Shown here piece after piece: positions 59,334 through 64,000 of a stretch of DNA of 64,000 nucleotides (positions are counted from its first letter, which is position 1; each line of letters opens with the position of its first letter). The stretch is from contig OZ220699.1 of the NCBI GenBank assembly GCA_965116565.1, positions 3,658,001 to 3,722,000 on the forward strand. The letters run 5' to 3'. This DNA is from Bin87 sp965116565. Lineage in GTDB: Bacteria; Chloroflexota; Dehalococcoidia; Lucifugimonadales; UBA3495. The position numbers and the translations under genes were made by a program. Below the pieces are notes generated by a model. That model was not told the DNA's origin and did not search any database. It saw only the letters and a list, made by a program, of their open reading frames with translations.

Positions 59334-60161
59334 TCATTTGGCGAGGATGCAGTAGTGGTACAAGCCGGCCAGGGGCGCCAAGGCCTCGGCGAATTTTGGT
59401 GCGTGGAGAGCGCCGATTTCTTCCATGCCGCCCGACTGGATAAGTTGGAGCGGAGTATTGCGCTCGAATGCCGTGGGGTCGTCAAAGCCGGTGGTGAAGG
59501 GCGTGAACTGTCTGTAGAAATAGTCGAAAGCGGCGGTAACGCTGCCGACCCCGCTGGATCCATGAATCACGCTCGTCGACATGTAGTCGAAGGCGATGGT
59601 GAAGGCGGGCAGGTGGGTTGCCAGTTGACCCAGGAATTCGAAGATCAGGTCCTGAGGCAAGTACATGGTGTTGCCTTCCCAGATGAACAGGGAGGGTGAA
59701 TCCGGGTCGAAGCCGGCTTCCAGCAATTTCTCGGGCAGGTTGACGTCCAGGTAGTCGCAGGGGACGGCGGGCCAGAGTTGGAGTCCGTGGCGTTCCAGAG
59801 TCTCGCGTTTGTACCGGATGACTGCCGGTTGGTCAACATCGAAGAAGGTCACGTCGTCGGTTCGGAAGATGGCGGGACGGGTATCGAAGCCGGAGCCCAC
59901 GGATACGATCTGTTGCGTGCCCTTCGCAATGGATGATTTCACCAGTTCCCGAAAGAACAGCAGGCGGCAACGGATCAGGTCATCGAATTCGGGGCAGACT
60001 TCGGCAAATCGCTGGGCGGCAGGCCTGATCTCATCGGGGACGAACCACTGGGCGAAGGGGTCGTCAAACAGGGAGTCAGGCCGATTGCGCTCGGCGTCGC
60101 GGAACCAGGCGATGAAGAAGGCGGTCTTGCCCACGTCGTTGATATCGATGGTGGTGGTCAT
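59334..60161 (-). CDS. Class I SAM-dependent O-methyltransferase, LCMT/PPM-like family
   Basis: A 275-aa methyltransferase of the leucine-carboxyl-methyltransferase-like (polyketide O-MT) family. It has the N-terminal signature VGKTAFFIAWFRDAERNRPD with SLFDDPFAQWFV, the SAM site IVSVGSGFDTRPAIFR (about 85-100), FFDVDQPAVIRYKRE and LFIWEGNTMYLPQD. Product unknown; small secondary metabolites or lipids are common. An extended -10 (TGCTATAAT) is 92 nt upstream. Monocistronic. Confidence 0.85.
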   Translation of the reverse strand: MTTTIDINDVGKTAFFIAWFRDAERNRPDSLFDDPFAQWFVPDEIRPAAQRFAEVCPEFDDLIRCRLLFFRELVKSSIAKGTQQIVSVGSGFDTRPAIFRTDDVTFFDVDQPAVIRYKRETLERHGLQLWPAVPCDYLDVNLPEKLLEAGFDPDSPSLFIWEGNTMYLPQDLIFEFLGQLATHLPAFTIAFDYMSTSVIHGSSGVGSVTAAFDYFYRQFTPFTTGFDDPTAFERNTPLQLIQSGGMEEIGALHAPKFAEALAPLAGLYHYCILAK

Positions 60162-60252
60162 GGTTATACCTCATTGGGATGTAGATGTATGGGACATGGA
60201 GTGGTATGACGCCATCCGGACAGATATCAGCCGGCTTCAAGGTTATGTTTAA

Positions 60253-60261
60253 ATTATAGCA
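60253..60261 (-). promoter_or_regulatory. Extended -10 promoter of the methyltransferase gene
   Basis: On the minus strand TGCTATAAT, a consensus -10 with the TGn extension, the same text as before rpmB. It leaves a leader of about 85 nt. Confidence 0.6.
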
Positions 60262-60520
60262 ATGAACGTCGTTCCGGAGGACATGGGTTGATCCTCCGGC
60301 GACGGTTGGGGATGGACTCATCATTGGACAGCCACCCGCATATGCGGACGTTCCGCAGGATGAGCGGTTGGGGTGATGGCGACGGACCGTTTTTGCGTCC
60401 ACTCCGCAAGGTGTCGGTTGGTCGATGCGCGGTGGTGTTTGGGTTGGCTTGCTCCCTGGGGGTTTTGGCGATTGGTTTTTTGGATGATGGTTCGACAGGC
60501 TCACCATGAGCGGGGTGGTG

Positions 60521-60821
60521 GGTGTTTCGGTGGGGTTTCTCCTTCGGGTTTCGTCGATTGGGTTTCGGGATAATTGGGCGAGAGGCAGGATCTGCGCATC
60601 GTTGTCAGCGTACGGCCGGGTTGGGCACGCAACTATTTGACCTACTTTTCCGTGTACTCAGTGCGCTTGGTGCACACCTGCGCGCGGGCTCGGACAGTCC
60701 CGGGGACACCAGTGGGGCGAATGCCGGTGAGGAGTCAGGTCTTTGAGCGGCGGTTGCCACCTGGGCCGGTTGCGATTTTTACTGACGGGGTTGGCCGTCG
60801 ATGCTTGGGTCCTGCCTCTCT
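60521..60821 (+). repeat. 301-bp dispersed repeat, copy B
   Basis: Nearly identical (about 4 of 301 differ) to 38778-39078 in inverted orientation. The left side is preceded by a palindromic text TTCGACAGGCTCACCATGAG, a known-looking REP type. No gene is supported within. The remaining gap to 61185 (about 360 bp) also has no supported gene. Confidence 0.85.
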
Positions 60822-61185
60822 GAATTGGGGTATGGAGCACGTGCTTGATCTAGACAGTATTAGAATATACGTTCCGCAAGGGTGTGTCAAGGGGTCGCGG
60901 CGTCGGATTTTGCGTGGGGTTACAGGTACACGGATGCGCGGGTTGCAAATGCAGGTCGGGGATGCCAGACGCGGCAATCTTTCGATTCCATGGTCGGCTC
61001 CAGTCCGGAGGCTCACCCCTGGATTCACCGAAAGGCGACCCGGGGACGCGGCCGTCGATGGAGCCAGGATCGGGAGATGCAACCAAGGGAGCGGCATCGA
61101 CCGAGCGAAAGCGGCTCAGGCCGCAGGGTTGCAATTGGCGTTTTTGTTTCGTACAATCGTGCTGTATAGAACAGGAGGTCGACAA

Positions 61186-61428
61186 ATGATCAACGACGAC
61201 ACGATGTACGCGGATTCCCCGGCGCATGGCCTGCCATCCGATGCGGGGCGGATGATCGCCCGGTGGCGCGCATTGGGATGCCCTTACATTGAACTGGACG
61301 CGGGCGTGGTGGTCAGCAACCTGGAGCGTTGGCTGTACAATGATGCACCGCATTCCGGCGCGTGGCTGGCGCGAGTGCGCGAATATCTCTACATCGACAC
61401 CTATGGGGTCGGTGCAATGGCGGCGTGA
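61186..61428 (+). CDS. Small hypothetical protein
   Basis: An 80-aa protein, MINDDTMYADSPAHGLPSDA then GRMIARWRALGCPYIELDAG. A very good ribosome site (AGGAGGT, 6 nt) precedes the ATG. It ends 7 bp before the methyltransferase gene, so it is probably co-translated with it. I do not know a family. Another open frame overlaps from upstream, but the ribosome site decides for this start. Confidence 0.6.
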   Translation: MINDDTMYADSPAHGLPSDAGRMIARWRALGCPYIELDAGVVVSNLERWLYNDAPHSGAWLARVREYLYIDTYGVGAMAA

Positions 61429-61435
61429 ACTGCAT

Positions 61436-62188
61436 ATGATCCTCCGGCTGTACAGCGATCTGGCCCACCTGTGGCCCATCATCAGCCCGCCGGAGGAATA
61501 CATGGTCGAGGCGCAGGAGTGGCTGGAGGTGATCCGCGCGCGGGTGGGGACCGGGCGAGATTCAGCGCCGGGTCTTCCGACACTGCTGGAACTGGGTTGC
61601 GGGGGAGGACACCTGCTGTCGCACCTGACCGAGCATTTCATCACCGAGGCGGTGGATGTGTCGCCGCAGATGCTGGAGATTTCGCAACGACTCAATCCGC
61701 AGACGCTGCATCACGTGGGCGACATGCGCGACATCCGGCTGGGCCGGGAGTTTGACGTGGTGGCGATCCACGACGCCATCAATTACATGACCACCGAGGA
61801 CGATTTGAGGGCTGCAATAGTGACGGCAGAAGTTCACCTGAACCCGGGTGGGCTGGTATTGCTGGCGCCGGACTGCATCCGGGAGACGTTCACCGGGCCA
61901 CGGGTGGTTGAATGGACGCGGGAGGCCGAGGACCGGTCGGTCACGTTCATCGAGTACATGGGCAAGCCACGGCCGGCATCGACCACCATCGAATCGGTTT
62001 TCGTGTTCGTGATCGACGAGGACGGAGAAATCAGGGTGGAAGTGGACCGGCACACCGGCGGGCTGTTTCCGACGGAGACCTGGCTGAACCTGCTGGATGC
62101 GGCCGGGCTGGACGCGGAGTACATCCAGACGAACGCCTACGAGGGCGGGTTCGGGGGGAATTTGTTCGTGGGGAGGAAGGCGACGTAA
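61436..62188 (+). CDS. Class I SAM-dependent methyltransferase
   Basis: A 250-aa methyltransferase: helix start MILRLYSDLAHLWPIISPPEEY, SAM motif I TLLELGCGGGHLLSHL (about 48-63), EAVDVSPQMLEIS (motif II), VGDMRDIRLGREFDVVAIHDAINYM, LNPGGLVLLAPD, and a C-terminal lid with FVFVIDEDGEI. It is similar to the small-molecule type (Methyltransf_25/11). Start chosen at ATG 61436 where the conserved helix begins. The acceptor is not known. Immediately follows the small gene. Confidence 0.82.
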   Translation: MILRLYSDLAHLWPIISPPEEYMVEAQEWLEVIRARVGTGRDSAPGLPTLLELGCGGGHLLSHLTEHFITEAVDVSPQMLEISQRLNPQTLHHVGDMRDIRLGREFDVVAIHDAINYMTTEDDLRAAIVTAEVHLNPGGLVLLAPDCIRETFTGPRVVEWTREAEDRSVTFIEYMGKPRPASTTIESVFVFVIDEDGEIRVEVDRHTGGLFPTETWLNLLDAAGLDAEYIQTNAYEGGFGGNLFVGRKAT

Positions 62189-62363
62189 GCCTGATCCAGG
62201 AACATAGCAGGAGCTTTCCACCTCGCGCAACGCGGGCCGCGTTGAATTGTTGACTTCGATTTAGCGCGCTGCTAGTTTCCGCCAACTCAGGATCACAACC
62301 CCTAAATTGGACCGCAACCCAATCATAGACTGCCAAGGTGTCTTGGGAAGGATTCGCATCATT

Positions 62364-62663
62364 ATGGTACAAGCGCCCACGTGGAGAGTTGAACCAGAGC
62401 AGGTTTGGATTTCCTGTCAGGAGGTCAAAGCGGTAGAACCCAACAGAGAACTCCTAGTCCAATTTATAGCGGACGGAGCTTCTTACGTTGCCCTCGTTCC
62501 CGAACGGTTTGTCAATCAGGCTAACAAGTCTTTGCAGGGATTCATCATCGCCGATTGTGAGGGTGATCTGCTAGTCCAGCTGCCGGTAGAAACCTTTACC
62601 AGCGGGTCCAGGATCCTGGTGCGGGACGCAGAACAGAAAGACGTGCTGATGTACGACCGCTAG
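62364..62663 (+). CDS. Hypothetical protein upstream of dcd
   Basis: A 99-aa beta-rich protein, VWISCQEVKAVEPNRELLVQ then FIADGASYVALVPERFV, ending VLVRDAEQKDVLMYDR-like text. No family recognised, no membrane segment. It ends 10 bp before dcd and is likely part of the same transcript. The start ATG has GGAAGGA about 12 nt upstream. Only context is informative. Confidence 0.55.
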   Translation: MVQAPTWRVEPEQVWISCQEVKAVEPNRELLVQFIADGASYVALVPERFVNQANKSLQGFIIADCEGDLLVQLPVETFTSGSRILVRDAEQKDVLMYDR

Positions 62664-62673
62664 GACTTGGAGA

Positions 62674-63222
62674 ATGATACTCAGCGACCGGGAAATCTGG
62701 ATGGAAGTCGGAAGCAGCAGGCTAACTTTTTCTCCCGAACTGGAACCCAGCCAAGTCGGACCCTCTTCCATTGACCTACGCCTCGGGAATGAATTTACCG
62801 TTTTCAATCCCTCTCGCCCAGGACTGCATACGACTATCGACCTGGCGAGGCTTGAAAATGTCGAAACGGTAGCCGAGAGTCTCGGCAATACTGTGACCCG
62901 AAATAATGGAGAACCTTTCCAACTTGACCCCGGGCTATTCGTTCTTGCATACACCCTGGAGTACATTACGATGCCCAACTATCTCGCGGCCAGGGTCGAG
63001 GGCCGAAGTTCGTTAGCTCGTTTGGGAATATCGGTTCATCAGACGGCCCCCACCGTTCATGCGACCTTTGAGGGTCAACTGCGATTGGAGATATCCCACA
63101 ATGGGCCTTACCCTTGCCTCATATATCCTGAACAACGGATATGCCAACTGGTGATTGAGAGATTGGGAAGTCCCTCAACCGTAGATCTAGATAGCCTGTT
63201 TCAAAGGCAGAGGCAGGGCTGA
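62674..63222 (+). CDS. dcd: dCTP deaminase / dUTPase-superfamily protein
   Basis: A 182-aa trimeric dUTPase-fold enzyme that acts in dUMP supply. The family core is complete: SSIDLRLGNEF (31-41), LAARVEGRSSLARLGISVHQ (about 104-123) and the catalytic Glu region FEGQLRLEISHNGPYP. The N terminus MILSDREIW is the Dcd hallmark. Whether it makes dUTP or dUMP directly (bifunctional) cannot be told. It has a convergent glyA neighbour, 21 bp apart. Confidence 0.85.
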   Translation: MILSDREIWMEVGSSRLTFSPELEPSQVGPSSIDLRLGNEFTVFNPSRPGLHTTIDLARLENVETVAESLGNTVTRNNGEPFQLDPGLFVLAYTLEYITMPNYLAARVEGRSSLARLGISVHQTAPTVHATFEGQLRLEISHNGPYPCLIYPEQRICQLVIERLGSPSTVDLDSLFQRQRQG

Positions 63223-63243
63223 CAAAGGCGCAAGGGAACCTCT

Positions 63244-64000
63244 TTACTCGTCGTCGAGGCCGGGGACGGGGAAGCGGTTGCTGAGGTGGCGAACGTCGTC
63301 GCGGATTGCGGACATGGCGGCCTCGTCGCCGATGCTGCCGAGGGTGCGGACGATGAGCTTGGCGACCTGGCGGGTGTCATCCTGCATCATGCCCCGGCTG
63401 GTGATGGCGGGGGTGCCCAGACGGAGACCGGACGCGGTGCGCGGAGGCAGCTGGTCGTAGGGGATGGCGTTCTTGTTGGCGACGATGTCCACGGACTCGA
63501 GGGCGCGCTCGGCCTGGCGTCCGGTGATCCCCAGGGGCGTGAGGTCCACCAGCATCAGGTGGTTGTCGGTGCCGCCGGCGACGAGACGCACGCCGGCCTC
63601 GGAGAGTTCCTGGGCCATGACCTGGGCGTTGGCGACCACCTGGTGGGCGTAGCGGGCGAAATCGGGCTGGAGGGCTTCGCCGAAACAGACGGCCTTGGCG
63701 GCTATGACGTGCATGAACGGGCCGCCCTGCATGTAGGGGAACACGGCGAAGTCAACCTTGCGACCGAGCTCCTCCTCGGTGAGGATCATGCCGCCCCGGG
63801 GGCCGCGGAGGGTTTTCTGGGTGGTTGACGTTACGACCTGCGCGTGGGGGAAGGGCGACGGGTGCGCGCCGCCGGCGATGAGGCCGGAGATGTGGGCCAT
63901 GTCCACCATGAGCAACGCCCCCACTGAATCGGCGATGGCGCGGAAGCGGGGGAAGTCCAGAACGCGGGAATAGCTGCTGCAACCGGCGACGATGAGCTTG
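63244..64000 (-). CDS. glyA: Serine hydroxymethyltransferase (N terminus outside window)
   Basis: The C-terminal 252 codons of glyA are present; the 5-prime part lies beyond 64000. The PLP enzyme interconverts serine and glycine with tetrahydrofolate. Visible: YSRVLDFPRFRAIADSVGA, DMAHISGLIAGGAHPSP, the PLP-lysine motif VTSTTQKTLRGPRGG, FPYMQGGPFMHVIAAKAVCF, HLMLVDL and NKNAIPYDQ, then the RLGTPAITSRGM tail. The family lysine is at TTQK. Confidence 0.95.
   Translation of the reverse strand, partial: KLIVAGCSSYSRVLDFPRFRAIADSVGALLMVDMAHISGLIAGGAHPSPFPHAQVVTSTTQKTLRGPRGGMILTEEELGRKVDFAVFPYMQGGPFMHVIAAKAVCFGEALQPDFARYAHQVVANAQVMAQELSEAGVRLVAGGTDNHLMLVDLTPLGITGRQAERALESVDIVANKNAIPYDQLPPRTASGLRLGTPAITSRGMMQDDTRQVAKLIVRTLGSIGDEAAMSAIRDDVRHLSNRFPVPGLDDE

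Noticed and set aside
57761..59443. 560-codon plus-strand open frame over the aldehyde dehydrogenase
   Set aside because: Gly/Asp/Val-rich antisense text of a well-conserved enzyme; no ribosome site.

Overview
The window is GC-rich, densely coding bacterial chromosome. Ribosome-binding sites are of the GGAGG type and GTG/TTG starts are common. The gene families suggest an uncultured Chloroflexota (SAR202 / Dehalococcoidia-like) genome. These include several Uma2-family proteins, luciferase-like flavin oxidoreductases, hydantoinase A/B, two PIG-L deacetylases, a cyclase-family hydrolase, an amidase and a TRAP permease. The assignment is inferred from gene content; the window has no rRNA, no tRNA that I could see, and no CRISPR array.

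Layout. 0.1-2.1 kb: an esterase, a decayed MpaB/DUF2236 oxygenase and a small His/Cys-rich gene. 2.1-9.2 kb: a nitrogen-assimilation block on the minus strand, with a YhhQ-type transporter, two glutamine synthetases of different subtypes and two ammonium transporters. Each amt has an upstream array of 11-bp-spaced boxes ending 10 nt before a -10 element. 9.3-19 kb: an accessory stretch with an HI0074/HI0073-like nucleotidyltransferase pair, a rhodanese, a nonsense-interrupted HEPN-like gene, a DUF433 protein, a tartrate/D-malate-type dehydrogenase, a two-gene restriction-modification system (amino-methyltransferase plus Eco29kI-like GIY-YIG nuclease), Uma2, an unknown gene split by a complete IS256-family element, and a decayed pyrimidine-dimer glycosylase. 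19.6-31.7 kb: an orphan ABC substrate-binding lipoprotein, an ImuB-like protein, an epimerase, a HepT toxin with an unusual two-domain MNT-like partner, a flavin oxidoreductase, tandem Uma2 genes, an MDR dehydrogenase, a protein with a primase-D5-like C terminus, two tandem paralogous small membrane proteins, and a secreted Ig-like protein.

31.8-45.8 kb: catabolic genes, with hydantoinase A, PIG-L deacetylase, retropepsin-like protease, hydantoinase B, cyclase, GatC/AtzG-like small subunit plus amidase, a flavin disulfide reductase and a TRAP large permease. 46-51.7 kb: housekeeping genes (rpmB, rpe, argH, pterin dehydratase). 51.7-56.6 kb: a second defence-like stretch with a dead nucleotidyltransferase, DUF4365, a PUA/Mrr-N-like protein, an MmcB-like nuclease and a coiled-coil nuclease-like protein. 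56.7-64 kb: PIG-L, aldehyde dehydrogenase, three small/unknown or methyltransferase genes, dcd, and glyA running off the right edge.

The most coherent new signal is regulatory. The same array (degenerate G/T-n-AAC boxes every 11 bp, then 10 nt, then a -10 hexamer) lies before both ammonium-transporter genes and before each of the two tandem 49- and 53-aa membrane-protein genes near 30 kb. Its geometry resembles GlnR/PhoB-type OmpR-family operators and predicts that the small proteins belong to the nitrogen regulon. Intergenic DNA also holds several palindromic repeat families, one with a compensatory stem change, and a 301-bp repeat present twice in inverted orientation about 21 kb apart.
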